Assembly: GCF_003234935.1 (NCBI RefSeq)
Contig: NZ_QKSB01000010.1
Span: 1 to 64,000 of the forward strand
Source: Putridiphycobacter roseus
GTDB lineage: Bacteria; Bacteroidota; Bacteroidia; Flavobacteriales_D; Crocinitomicaceae
Direction of reading: 5' to 3'
DNA length: 64,000 nucleotides
The position numbers were made by a program, and so were the translations under genes. The notes beneath the pieces were generated by a model. That model searched no databases. It had not been told where the DNA came from and was given only the letters and a program-made list of their open reading frames with translations. Shown piece after piece: positions 34,785-44,899 of this stretch. Position 1 is the stretch's first letter, and each line of letters begins with the position of its first letter.

Positions 34785-36251
34785 TTAACGGTTATTTAGC
34801 CAAGCTGAAAAAGGAGCTTGTTTAAACTGCGGTATATTTTCTTTTAATTTTTCTTGAAAAACTTGAAATGCCTTAATGCTAATAGCTTCACTAAGGGGAG
34901 TTTTAAGTAGCGCCAAATCATAATGTTCTCCCACAAAATTAATCGTAAACTTTCCATTTCTAAACTCTGGGTGGTTTAAAGCGAACTTACAAAAGCCTAA
35001 AGTAGTAGCAAAGCCATTAATTTTGTATGCATCAATTGCTTTTATGGTCTTATCAATAGCTTCGTCTCTTGTTTTTGCATGCACAATTAATTTTGCAATC
35101 ATGGAATCATATTCAATGGCAATTTGCATACCTTGCTCGTAACCATCATCCACTCTAATACCCAAGCCTGTTGGTTTTTTATAGTATTCTAAAACACCTA
35201 AATCTGGTAAAAAATCATTTTCAGGATCCTCCGCATATACCCTTACTTCAATGGCATGTCCATTTATTTTAATATCACTTTGTTTTAGGTCTAATACTTC
35301 CCCTCTTGCTACTTTAATTTGCTCTTCCACTAAGTCTAGGCCGGTAATCATTTCTGTAACTGGATGCTCTACTTGCAACCTAGTATTCATTTCTAAAAAA
35401 TAAAAATTCTTATTTCTATCCAATAAAAACTCAACCGTACCTACTCCTTCATAATTACAGGACTTAGCTACATTTATCGCGGCAGCTCCCATTCGTTGTC
35501 TCAATGCTTCATCCACAACAGCAGAAGGCGCTTCTTCAATAACTTTCTGATGCCTACGTTGGATAGAGCATTCTCTTTCTAATAAATGAATTACATTTCC
35601 GTGTTGATCTGCTAAAATTTGAATTTCAATGTGTTTAGGATCTTGAACAAATTTTTCAATAAATACAGCACCATTACCAAAAGAAGAAACAGCTTCAGAA
35701 ACTGCACGGTCGTATTGACTTTCAAACTCTTCATTAGACTCCACCACTCTCATTCCTTTTCCGCCACCACCAGCAGAAGCTTTTATCAAAATTGGATAAC
35801 CGATTCCTTCAGCAATAATCTTTGCTTCATTAATATCTGTTATTGCTTCGTCCGTTCCAGGCACCATGGGTACATCAAATGCTTTCACGGCTTGTTTGGC
35901 ATCAATCTTATCTCCCATAATATTGATTGCTTCAATTCCAGGTCCAATAAATTTAATTCCTGCTTCGGTCACACGTTTAGCAAAAACTGCATTTTCCGAT
36001 AAAAATCCGTAAGCAGGATGAATACCATCTGTATTTGTTTGCAATGCAATATCAATAATTTTATCTTGGTTTAAATAACTTTTTGCTGGAGAGGATTCTC
36101 CTAAGTAATAAGCTTCATCTGCAAATTTGACAAAAGGTGCATTTTTATCTGCATCAGAATAAACTGCAACAGAAATGATATCTAATCTTTTTAAAGTTCG
36201 CATGATTCTCAGTGCGATTTCTCCTCTATTTGCTACTAATACTTTTTTCAT
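34785..36251 (-). CDS. biotin carboxylase subunit of an acyl-CoA carboxylase (second AccC-like)
   Basis: The 488-residue ATP-grasp protein has [14 protein letters not shown] at the start, the ATP loop [37 protein letters not shown] with the canonical EHPVTE, and VYAEDPENDFLPDLG. It keeps a C-terminal tail of about 40 residues beyond accC but has no biotinyl domain, so its carrier protein is encoded elsewhere. Such stand-alone subunits in Bacteroidota usually work with propionyl- or other acyl-CoA carboxyltransferases. It lies five bases after tamB in the same operon. It is clearly different from accC at 20831. Confidence 0.92.
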   Translation of the reverse strand: MKKVLVANRGEIALRIMRTLKRLDIISVAVYSDADKNAPFVKFADEAYYLGESSPAKSYLNQDKIIDIALQTNTDGIHPAYGFLSENAVFAKRVTEAGIKFIGPGIEAINIMGDKIDAKQAVKAFDVPMVPGTDEAITDINEAKIIAEGIGYPILIKASAGGGGKGMRVVESNEEFESQYDRAVSEAVSSFGNGAVFIEKFVQDPKHIEIQILADQHGNVIHLLERECSIQRRHQKVIEEAPSAVVDEALRQRMGAAAINVAKSCNYEGVGTVEFLLDRNKNFYFLEMNTRLQVEHPVTEMITGLDLVEEQIKVARGEVLDLKQSDIKINGHAIEVRVYAEDPENDFLPDLGVLEYYKKPTGLGIRVDDGYEQGMQIAIEYDSMIAKLIVHAKTRDEAIDKTIKAIDAYKINGFATTLGFCKFALNHPEFRNGKFTINFVGEHYDLALLKTPLSEAISIKAFQVFQEKLKENIPQFKQAPFSAWLNNR

Positions 36252-36256
36252 AGAAT

Positions 36257-39200
36257 TTATTTTTTTTCTGGCAATACTGCAGGTTTAAAATTTTCAACTA
36301 CAGGCACTTTCCTACCATTACTGCCTTTTTTCTTTTGTTGTTTATTTTCTTTGTTTCTAAATATATTCAAAATTCCTTGCCAAAGCTTAAAATCTCGACT
36401 AGAATTAAATGATTCTTGATAGCTCAACCCAAATCCTTGTGTAAAAGCCCCTCTATCTTGGTTGGCAATTTCATTAGATTCATTGAATACATTTACAGAA
36501 AATGTCCCATCTTTATTTAACTCATATTCTACATTCACATCCCCTACAATGTTAGATGCTTTATCATCTCCTTCCTCCGAGGAAATAACCCCTACGGATG
36601 TTGTCATTTTTAATCTATCATCTAAAAAGGAGGTGGAAAAGCCTAATTCGGCATGGTCTGTTCCAATATCAGAGTTTAAGTTATAATTATCTCCAATCTG
36701 TCCCAACACCGCATTAATTTGTTGGTTCACTAGGTCTTCTGTAACATTTCCAGAAGCTGCGAGTGAGCCTTCTACAGGAATAAACTTTTTAAATATTAAA
36801 AGGGAAAAGAACTGCTTGTATAAATCATCTTCAATACCTGTTATTTGGCTCAATGCAGATTTTGCATCATCCTTTGCATCTGGGGCTTCAATGTCTAACT
36901 TTAGCTCTGGTGACATGAGGGTATTCGTTAAATTCAAATAACCATATACTAATTCATTCGTGCTCGATTGATTTAAATCACTCGAAATGATATCACTTAT
37001 ATCTGCTGTTCTTTTAAACCTGGTTTTTATGTCAATATTTGCATCATATGGTGATTGTGTCCATACTACCGTACTACCATCCATAATTTCAAAATCTTCT
37101 TTCACCACATTTTTCATATTGAAATGGTACACACCTTTGGTAATTTTATATTTTCCAAACATAGAAATATCGCCATAATTATCCATATTCATTTCTATCT
37201 GACCAATACCTTGTGCTTCTATTTTATCATTTAAAATAGGATCAAATACAATGTTAACTTTAGCTTGCTCGGTCACATCAAAATTCATTTGTAAGGTCAT
37301 ACCTAGTCTTTCTAATTTTACCAAAGCAGTATTTTGATCTGCAGTATCTGCACTGTAAAATTTCACAAACCCACCGTCTTCTATTTCGCTTGTCCCATAA
37401 AGTGGCAAGGTTAAATTGGTTCCTTTTTGAGTTTTGATATCTACAGTAATTTCGGTTAAATCATCATACCCAAAAATATTAACATTACCAGTAATAAAAG
37501 CCTTTCCATAATACACATCCCCTTCTTTGTAAAATGTGTTCATGGCTAAAAATGTTCTGGTCAGACTTGGATCTTCCAAGTCTAGCGTTACATCATAATT
37601 CCAATCGCTATATTTTTTATGGTACACCTGCATCATACCAATCCCTTTATTTCCTATCTGATCGGTTATTTCAAGGTAATCTGCAATAATTTCACCTCGA
37701 TTAAAATTAATTAATCCAGCAATGGTATAATCGACATTAAACATAGGCACATTTACACTTGTGGGCTCCACCGTTAAATCGCCAATAATTATAGGGTTAT
37801 CTAGTTCTCCTTTTACTTTTAAACTTCCATCTAACGATCCCCGAATATTCGTATATAATTCAGGATCAGAAAATGCATTTAAGAAACCAATATCTGTATG
37901 TTCAAATTTTAAATTAACATCTAAATTATTATTTTCTCTTTCTATGTAATACAAGCCATCAAAATCAAAACTTTTTATGCCTTTTCTAGTCAAATCGCCA
38001 TTTACCGCCAAGGCATTATTTCCTTTATTCCATTTTCCTGACAAATTAATATCCCCTACTAGTTCATCATTAATGGCCAATGTATTAATATTGGAATTCG
38101 TCACCACCTTAATATTGTCATAAACATCTGACAAACCTCCATCTAGATTTAACAAACCATCTAATTTTACCGTTTCTCCAGTAAATGAATTCAAAGAAGA
38201 TAGGTCAAAATCTTTGACATTGATATTTAGCCAATCCTCAGGATTTTCAGATACTTTTCCGTTTAATTTCACAAAGTGATTGCCACTATTAATGTCCAAG
38301 TTCTTTATTTCTATATATTCAGGATTCCATAACACTACAGCTTGGTCGAGTATACCCCATTTTTCGTCTTGCAAGTGAAAATAAGAAGGCGCAAATACAG
38401 AAATAATATCTTTATTTTCAGCCAATACAGTTTCTATTTCAAAAAATGCAGATTTTATTTTATTATTTTCTATCCAGCCTAATTTGGTATTTAAAGTATT
38501 GTTTTGAATATTAGAAAAGAAGGAAAAGCTATCTACCAGTAAGCTGTCTGTTAAAAATATTTTTCCAATTTTGTAATCTAGCACTGCCTGCGTACTGTCT
38601 ATTGTGCTGGTCAATTTCACTTTTTCAAATGTTCTTCCTTCGAAACTAAGCTCTTTAGAAGCTATTATCATTTTACTGGTTCCCGCTAAGGAATTTGTTT
38701 CCAAATCGATTTGGGTATTGGGTTGTAGATAATAATTTTCGTCGAAAAAGCTCAATATGGGATTAATATCTTTTAAATCCAGTTGTAGTGTAAAATTTTC
38801 CAACACCTCTAAAGGAATAGGTTCTATTTCCAATAAATTAGGTACTAGTCTAGCAATTTGATTTTTAAGAATTGGATAAATGTATTCAAAGTTAAATTGT
38901 CCATCTAAGTGAAGGGAAACATAATCGGACTCCACCGCAACGTGGTCAGCAGTTGGTGTTCTATTGATTTGCATGGTTACATTATCCAGGCTTAAACGTT
39001 TATTGCCATCAAAATAATCGATAGAGGAGATAGACAAATCTCCATGGATATTTTCCAAACTATTACCGGTTAAATTCACATGAATTTTTGTTTTCAAATT
39101 TGTTCCTTCATTGCCATTCAGCAACTTCAATTTAGTTAAATAAGAACTATCCACCCGCACATCAAAATTAAAGGAAAGTTCCTTTTTAAAATCTACATAA

Positions 39201-40780
39201 CCATTGTAATTTAAAGCTAAATTATCATCTTCAATATCAATTTCACCTGTAAAACGTTCTGCATGAAACCGGCCTTTTTTAATAGAAATATTTTCATATT
39301 CATAGCCATTCATCACAATATTTTGCAAGCGTCCATTAAATAGTAAATCAATTTCATCTAAAGAAAAACCATGAGATTCAGGTAAAACTTGTAAGTAACC
39401 ATTAATTTTACCAAGGTTCACATTTCCGGTCAATGCCCCTAAATCAAACCCTTCAACAATTAAATCTTTTGCCAATTCCTTATCTAATGCACCTTGATAA
39501 TAATATTGGCCGTCTGCTCTTTTCTTAAATTTAAGTCCATTTTCAGAATACAAATTCCCTAATCCAGTTTGAATCACCCCATCCACTACAAAGTCAGTTA
39601 TAAACCCCGTAAAGTGTCCATTTTTCAATTGAATTTTATGGAGTTTTTTGATGTTACTGGCCAATTCTATTTTGCCATCTCCAGCAATAAAAGGCGATAA
39701 ATTAACACTTTCAATATCTGCAATTGAAGTTTGGAATAGACTAATATTTTCATCTAAAAAAGCAGAATTAAGGTCATTAAGATTAGGTATTTGAAAATTT
39801 CCTTGTAGTATGGTACTGGCAAGCATTCGAATATCTGCATCTCTTATTCTCATGCCATTTACCACACCTGTCACCTTTGCATTCACGATTTTCACATCAT
39901 CTGTCATGCCTTTAATTTGGGGAACAAAATAAGAAAGGTCTTTTAAATTCACCACACTATTCTGCAATTTGGCATTGAAATAAACCTGGTTTAAAAAGTC
40001 ACTAAAATCGACTGCACCATTGGGTGTTTTTAATTCAAAATAAGCTGCTTGTAATAAGGTCTTTTCTAGGGCAAGATTTAAATTGTTTAACCCAATTATT
40101 TCTGGGCTATACAAGACATCCGTACTTAGGTTATTTAAAACCAAACCAGATTGATCTGTAAAACGAAGTCCTTCAATATGTGTTTTAATAGTATCTCCTT
40201 CAAACGAGAAATCGTTAAATGCACCGTTTAAATTTTGTATGTTCAAATGGCTGTAATCTACCCCGTAAACGAGGGCGGAATCATTAAAATTATCCATTTT
40301 AAAATTCACATCTTGCAGCGCTATTGTTTTTACTGCTACGCTAAAGTTTGTAGTACTGGTATCTTTTTTTTCAGTGGCAAAATAATCGACCAAATGTTGA
40401 AAATTAAAAGTACTATCCCCTTGCTGTTTATTTAAATGCACATGTGCACCACCAAGTAGCACTTTGTCTATTTCAATATACTTTCTTTTAAAGTCCCAGT
40501 CTCCAATAACCACACGAACGACCTCGGCACTCAATAAAGTATCTTTATTTTTATCTTCCACAAATATGCCTTCCAGATCTAATCTATCAAAGAACAAGAT
40601 ATCCACTTTATCAATGGCTATTTTAGACGCTAACTCATCCGATAAATAAGTGGTTAATTCTCTTGCTAAAAAAGTCTGAAAAGTAGAGGTACGAATTAAA
40701 AAAGCGACTAAAAAGAGCACTATCAATAATATTTCTATTAATAATAAACCAAAACTGACAATGCCTTTACCTATTTTCAC
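36257..40780 (-). CDS. tamB: translocation and assembly module protein TamB (DUF490)
   Basis: The 1507-residue protein has one N-terminal membrane anchor (residues 8-28), then a very long periplasmic chain of repeating beta strands, and a C-terminal TamB domain (about residues 1170-1460) with DANIDIKTRFKRTADISDI and ALSQITGIEDDLYKQFFSLLI. TamB spans the periplasm, working with an Omp85 partner in outer-membrane protein or lipid transport. The last about 40 residues are basic (RNKENKQQKKKGSNGRK). The start is GTG. It is divergent from tsaD, an arrangement I believe is common in Flavobacteriia, and precedes a biotin carboxylase gene. Confidence 0.93.
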   Translation of the reverse strand: MKIGKGIVSFGLLLIEILLIVLFLVAFLIRTSTFQTFLARELTTYLSDELASKIAIDKVDILFFDRLDLEGIFVEDKNKDTLLSAEVVRVVIGDWDFKRKYIEIDKVLLGGAHVHLNKQQGDSTFNFQHLVDYFATEKKDTSTTNFSVAVKTIALQDVNFKMDNFNDSALVYGVDYSHLNIQNLNGAFNDFSFEGDTIKTHIEGLRFTDQSGLVLNNLSTDVLYSPEIIGLNNLNLALEKTLLQAAYFELKTPNGAVDFSDFLNQVYFNAKLQNSVVNLKDLSYFVPQIKGMTDDVKIVNAKVTGVVNGMRIRDADIRMLASTILQGNFQIPNLNDLNSAFLDENISLFQTSIADIESVNLSPFIAGDGKIELASNIKKLHKIQLKNGHFTGFITDFVVDGVIQTGLGNLYSENGLKFKKRADGQYYYQGALDKELAKDLIVEGFDLGALTGNVNLGKINGYLQVLPESHGFSLDEIDLLFNGRLQNIVMNGYEYENISIKKGRFHAERFTGEIDIEDDNLALNYNGYVDFKKELSFNFDVRVDSSYLTKLKLLNGNEGTNLKTKIHVNLTGNSLENIHGDLSISSIDYFDGNKRLSLDNVTMQINRTPTADHVAVESDYVSLHLDGQFNFEYIYPILKNQIARLVPNLLEIEPIPLEVLENFTLQLDLKDINPILSFFDENYYLQPNTQIDLETNSLAGTSKMIIASKELSFEGRTFEKVKLTSTIDSTQAVLDYKIGKIFLTDSLLVDSFSFFSNIQNNTLNTKLGWIENNKIKSAFFEIETVLAENKDIISVFAPSYFHLQDEKWGILDQAVVLWNPEYIEIKNLDINSGNHFVKLNGKVSENPEDWLNINVKDFDLSSLNSFTGETVKLDGLLNLDGGLSDVYDNIKVVTNSNINTLAINDELVGDINLSGKWNKGNNALAVNGDLTRKGIKSFDFDGLYYIERENNNLDVNLKFEHTDIGFLNAFSDPELYTNIRGSLDGSLKVKGELDNPIIIGDLTVEPTSVNVPMFNVDYTIAGLINFNRGEIIADYLEITDQIGNKGIGMMQVYHKKYSDWNYDVTLDLEDPSLTRTFLAMNTFYKEGDVYYGKAFITGNVNIFGYDDLTEITVDIKTQKGTNLTLPLYGTSEIEDGGFVKFYSADTADQNTALVKLERLGMTLQMNFDVTEQAKVNIVFDPILNDKIEAQGIGQIEMNMDNYGDISMFGKYKITKGVYHFNMKNVVKEDFEIMDGSTVVWTQSPYDANIDIKTRFKRTADISDIISSDLNQSSTNELVYGYLNLTNTLMSPELKLDIEAPDAKDDAKSALSQITGIEDDLYKQFFSLLIFKKFIPVEGSLAASGNVTEDLVNQQINAVLGQIGDNYNLNSDIGTDHAELGFSTSFLDDRLKMTTSVGVISSEEGDDKASNIVGDVNVEYELNKDGTFSVNVFNESNEIANQDRGAFTQGFGLSYQESFNSSRDFKLWQGILNIFRNKENKQQKKKGSNGRKVPVVENFKPAVLPEKK

Positions 40781-40788
40781 TAATTTTG
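40781..40788 (+). promoter_or_regulatory. -7 promoter element TAATTTTG for tsaD
   Basis: This is an exact TAnnTTTG match placed right against the GTG of the divergent tamB gene. It sets the tsaD transcript to begin near 40793, so the correct tsaD start must lie downstream. Confidence 0.55.
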
Positions 40789-40821
40789 TGTGTATATATA
40801 TTTTCCGCTAAATTAATTAAT

Positions 40822-41847
40822 TTGAACAATAATAGCACCATAATTTTAGGAATAGAATCTTCCTGTGACGATACATCAGCATCCGTACTCATAAACGGAA
40901 AAATCATTTCAAATATTGTTGCGAATCAGGCCGTTCATGAATCTTTTGGCGGGGTGGTTCCTGAACTAGCTTCTAGGGCACACCAACAAAACATTGTTCC
41001 GGTTGTTGCAGCAGCATTAAAGGAAGCAAATGTAAGTAAAGAAGAACTGTCAGCAATCGCTTTTACACGTGGCCCTGGTTTGTTAGGCTCTCTTATTGTT
41101 GGTACTAGTTTTTCTAAAAGTTTGGCTTTAGCATTAGACATTCCCTTGATAGAAGTCAACCATATGCAGGGACATATTTTGGCACATTTTATTCAAAATG
41201 ACAGCAATCGTTATCCTCAATTTCCTTTTATTTGTTTGACTGTTTCTGGTGGCCATACTCAAATTGTATTGGTAAAGGATTATTTTGAAATGGAAATATT
41301 AGGAGAAACCATTGATGATGCTGCTGGAGAAGCATTTGATAAAGCGGCAAAAATAATGGGATTACCTTATCCTGGTGGTCCATTAATTGATCAATTTGCT
41401 AAAAATGGCAATCCCAAAGCCTACCCTTTTCCAATCGCTAATTTGGAAGGTTATAATTTTAGTTTTAGCGGTTTAAAAACTAGTTTACTTTATTTTTTAA
41501 AGAAAGAGTTAGTAAAAGACCCTGAATTTATCACAAAAAACAAGGCTGATATTTGCGCATCTTACCAACACACGATTATTAAAACATTGTTTAAAAACCT
41601 ACTAAAAGCTACTAGAGCAAATAACATCACCAACATTGCAATTGCTGGTGGCGTGTCTGCAAATTCTTTGTTGCGAAGTGAATTAGAGAGAATTGGAAAA
41701 CAAGAACATTGGGAAACTTTTATTCCTAATTTTGAATATTGTACCGATAATGCTGGAATGATTGCTATTGCTGGTTATTATAAATATTTAAAAAAGGAAT
41801 TTGTTGGACAAGATATTACGCCAAATGCTAGATTAAAGATTAATTAA
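40822..41847 (+). CDS. tsaD: tRNA N6-adenosine threonylcarbamoyltransferase
   Basis: This enzyme transfers the threonylcarbamoyl group to A37 of ANN-decoding tRNAs, together with TsaB and TsaE. It has IILGIESSCDDTSASV at the N-terminus, SRAHQQNIVPV, the metal motif NHMQGHILAHF, TVSGGHTQIVLV, GEAFDKAAKIMGLPYPGGP and the late GGVSANSLLR. The frame is open from 40786, but that first TTG overlaps the -7 element. TTG at 40822 gives 341 residues, normal for TsaD, and puts the family N-terminus near residue 7. Its end overlaps the convergent OmpA-like gene by eight bases. Confidence 0.95.
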   Translation: MNNNSTIILGIESSCDDTSASVLINGKIISNIVANQAVHESFGGVVPELASRAHQQNIVPVVAAALKEANVSKEELSAIAFTRGPGLLGSLIVGTSFSKSLALALDIPLIEVNHMQGHILAHFIQNDSNRYPQFPFICLTVSGGHTQIVLVKDYFEMEILGETIDDAAGEAFDKAAKIMGLPYPGGPLIDQFAKNGNPKAYPFPIANLEGYNFSFSGLKTSLLYFLKKELVKDPEFITKNKADICASYQHTIIKTLFKNLLKATRANNITNIAIAGGVSANSLLRSELERIGKQEHWETFIPNFEYCTDNAGMIAIAGYYKYLKKEFVGQDITPNARLKIN

Positions 41848-44800
41848 TTAACCTTACTTCTGATCGCCGGTTTAATGCATGTAACTTATCTAAACAATCT
41901 ACGCCGTCGCCACAATCGTTTACTAATTTACCTTCCCCATAAGCGTTAATAACTATTCTATTTTCACCGATACCTTTGCCTACCAAATAACTTTTTATCC
42001 ACTCTCCTCTTCTTTCGGAAAGAATCAAATTATACTTATCAGAAGCTCTAGAATCGGCATAGGAATTAATTTCTAAAGTACTATTGGTATTAATTTCCAT
42101 TAGAATCAACATTTTCTCTAGTTTAATTAAATCACTAGAGTTGGGTTGGGTTTTATTGGACCCATAATAAAGAGATTCAATATCACTGCTCAAATCTAAT
42201 GCCGAATTACCAAATATTTTGTCGTGATTACTTTCATCCATTTGTTCTTTTAACTCCAATGGCAACGGCGTAGCAAATCCCATTGGTTTGTAAACAAAAA
42301 ATCCTTTTTCACTACTTCTCAATTTCGCCAATTGTTTTCCATCTTCTCCCTCCACAAATAAGGAAAACTTACTCAAATCATAGCTTTCTTCTAGGTCGGC
42401 AAGTTTAAACAATACGCTCGATACACCCGGCAACTTCCTAAAAGCAAAACGCCCTTTTTCATCTGTGTACACTTCTCCTATTAAATTACCATTGCCATCA
42501 TAAGCAAGCACTTTTAATTTATTCTTAAAATATCCCTCTTTGTCATCATAATCGTAGTTTCCTGAAATTTCGAAAATCAATTCAAAATTTTCCTCTAGGT
42601 TCGACATCTTATCAATTTTAGACTGGATCGCATCTAGTTTATTAAAGACGAATTCTCCGTTTTCATTAGCTACAATTTCTGTTAATAACTCACCATCAAA
42701 ATCATTAATTGCGATAGACAAGTCTCCAAGATTTAAGTCAGCTGGTGCGTTTATTATTTCAAATCTATAGCCTTCAATATCTTCTCGGTCATCAAAATTA
42801 AAACTTCCATCTGCGTCTATCGATTTGGTTACCTGTAAAACATTGTTTTTATCATAGACATTGATTTGAATACCTGCTACAGGAAAACTTTTCCCATCTT
42901 TTCTCTTTAATTGTCCCCCATATTGATTTAAATCTGAAAACAAGTCAAAAGAACCTTCCTCCAAAATATTCATAGTAACAGCTGAATTCACATTGATGAA
43001 ATCCAAAGAACGATATTCAAATTCGCCTGAGTTATTAGATAAGATCTCTTTAAGAAAGTCCCCATTTTCATCTACAATTTTTAAGGAAAAGGCACTCATA
43101 TCAATTTGCTCGTCTAATTCACTTAATTTAAAAATATAATTTTCTATTCCACTTAATTTTCGATATTTAAACTCTCCATTCGCATCTGCAAATATGGTAT
43201 CTACCAGTTCATTATTTTCGTTATAGACAAAAACTTGTACACCTTCATTCGAAATAAAATCATTTCCATTCTTATCAAAATCACCGTTAATAAAATCTGT
43301 TCCAAAAGTAAATGCTTCTTCCCTTAAATAGTTTTTATTTTTAGCACTGTTGATTCTCAATACTTTTAATTTTCTAAACAAATAATTACCAGAGCCATCA
43401 TCTTTTAATCGCTCCACAATTTTATTAGTTTCATTAAAAATTACTAGGGTTAGTGCCTTATTTTTTTCCTCCAATTGAATAATGTAGTTTTTATCGGCAG
43501 GTAAATCTTTAAAAGTAAAGTACCCCATAGAATCTGCTAGTATCGTATGTGCAATTTGCCCATTTTCATCTAATAGGTTTACGGTTAATACACCAGGATC
43601 TTTATGAATATTATCCTCGTATAAAAATCTGCCAGCCATTTTTGCGGTACCATCTGTTTGGATTTGCAATAGATTTAAATCTCCAATATCATTCATATCC
43701 ACCATACGATAAATAAACTCATCATTATCGTCTGCCAAAAGTCGCTCATCTGGATTTCCTTCATTGTCGTATATCACCAACTCCAATTCGGTTTTAGACT
43801 TTGCCTTTACAATATAATCCCTTTCATTTTTCAAGTCAAAAAATTCAAATTCTCCATTTTCATCTACCAAGGTGTTTTGAATAGATTCTCTATTTTCATT
43901 TAACAAATGAACGGTGAGTGGTTGTTCTATTTTTTCATTTAGTTTTCTATATTTTAATTTTCCAAAAAGACCATTTTTAATATTTCTTTCCTTTTTTATT
44001 GAGATAAGAAATAGGTCGTCATTACCATCACGATTAGAACTTAAAAAACCAAAATTACCACTCTCGAAAATAAATAGGCCAAAATCATCCGCACTGCTGT
44101 TCAAGTATTCCACATTATAGGATTCTAAGGTGTTTTTCACTAAAAAATATACATCTAATCCTCCTTTTCCCTGGTTTTTATCTGAAGAAAAGAAGATAGT
44201 CCCTTCATGGTCTACGAATGGAAACACTTCATTGGCTGTTGTATTAACATTTTTGACACCTACTGGTGCTTCCCATTGTCCATCTTTTATAGCTACTTGA
44301 TAGATATCCTTTCCTCCTTTACCTCCTTTTTTATTAGAAGAAAAATATAAAGTTTGCGTTTTAGAATCAAAATATGGATGGCCAAAAGAGTATAGTGGAT
44401 TATTAAAAGGTAATAATTGACTGTTTTTTTCCCAAATACCATTCACTCTTTTTAAAAGATAGATTTGCGGTTTTAGCACCCTAATTTTTCGATCAATTAG
44501 CTTTCTAGGGACTTTGGTGAAAAATAAAGAATCCCCTGTCACAGAAAAACTAATTGGCCCTACATGTGTGTATTCGTCTTGAATTTCAAAGAATGGGGTA
44601 ATATTGGAAGTGGAGACATCATAAAACTGATTAATGTTTTTTATTTCCCCTTTGTACATATTAATTTTGTGGGTGTTACTCCAATTATTTTCATGATAAT
44701 TTATCATGTTAGGTTCTCTGGCAGAGGCAAAATAAACCATTCCATCATGTAATATTGCTGAAAAATCTTGTTGAGAAGTATTTATACCAGGAATTTTACG

Positions 44801-44899
44801 CACTTCTCCAGTATAATTGGTTACCAATTTAATATGCCCTTGACCATAGCCAAACGCAGCTATTAAGAGGATAATATATAAGCTGAGTACAATTTTCAT
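41840..44899 (-). CDS. OmpA-family protein with PD40-like propeller and repeated modules, 1019 aa
   Basis: A signal peptide (ending AAFGYGQ) is followed by a beta-propeller-like region of PD40-type repeats (about residues 50-310; SSNKKGGKGGKDIYQV, SSDKNQGKGGLDVYF, SSNRDGNDDLFLI). Five modules of about 100 residues follow (about 320-880), each with a GEFxFRxL core and paired halves. The C-terminal 110 residues are a peptidoglycan-binding OmpA domain (INSYADSRASDKYNLILSERRGEWIKSYL ... NRRSEVRLI). Related proteins in T9SS/gliding loci tether surface machinery to the cell wall. It starts at the base after the PorP/SprF stop codon (TAAATG), so the two are translationally coupled. Confidence 0.88.
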   Translation of the reverse strand: MKIVLSLYIILLIAAFGYGQGHIKLVTNYTGEVRKIPGINTSQQDFSAILHDGMVYFASAREPNMINYHENNWSNTHKINMYKGEIKNINQFYDVSTSNITPFFEIQDEYTHVGPISFSVTGDSLFFTKVPRKLIDRKIRVLKPQIYLLKRVNGIWEKNSQLLPFNNPLYSFGHPYFDSKTQTLYFSSNKKGGKGGKDIYQVAIKDGQWEAPVGVKNVNTTANEVFPFVDHEGTIFFSSDKNQGKGGLDVYFLVKNTLESYNVEYLNSSADDFGLFIFESGNFGFLSSNRDGNDDLFLISIKKERNIKNGLFGKLKYRKLNEKIEQPLTVHLLNENRESIQNTLVDENGEFEFFDLKNERDYIVKAKSKTELELVIYDNEGNPDERLLADDNDEFIYRMVDMNDIGDLNLLQIQTDGTAKMAGRFLYEDNIHKDPGVLTVNLLDENGQIAHTILADSMGYFTFKDLPADKNYIIQLEEKNKALTLVIFNETNKIVERLKDDGSGNYLFRKLKVLRINSAKNKNYLREEAFTFGTDFINGDFDKNGNDFISNEGVQVFVYNENNELVDTIFADANGEFKYRKLSGIENYIFKLSELDEQIDMSAFSLKIVDENGDFLKEILSNNSGEFEYRSLDFINVNSAVTMNILEEGSFDLFSDLNQYGGQLKRKDGKSFPVAGIQINVYDKNNVLQVTKSIDADGSFNFDDREDIEGYRFEIINAPADLNLGDLSIAINDFDGELLTEIVANENGEFVFNKLDAIQSKIDKMSNLEENFELIFEISGNYDYDDKEGYFKNKLKVLAYDGNGNLIGEVYTDEKGRFAFRKLPGVSSVLFKLADLEESYDLSKFSLFVEGEDGKQLAKLRSSEKGFFVYKPMGFATPLPLELKEQMDESNHDKIFGNSALDLSSDIESLYYGSNKTQPNSSDLIKLEKMLILMEINTNSTLEINSYADSRASDKYNLILSERRGEWIKSYLVGKGIGENRIVINAYGEGKLVNDCGDGVDCLDKLHALNRRSEVRLIN

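Noticed and set aside
35619..36002. A 127-codon plus-strand frame opposite the second biotin carboxylase
   Set aside because: It is composed of Ser, Phe, Asn and His as expected from reading an AT-rich gene backwards. The sense frame has all ATP-grasp motifs.
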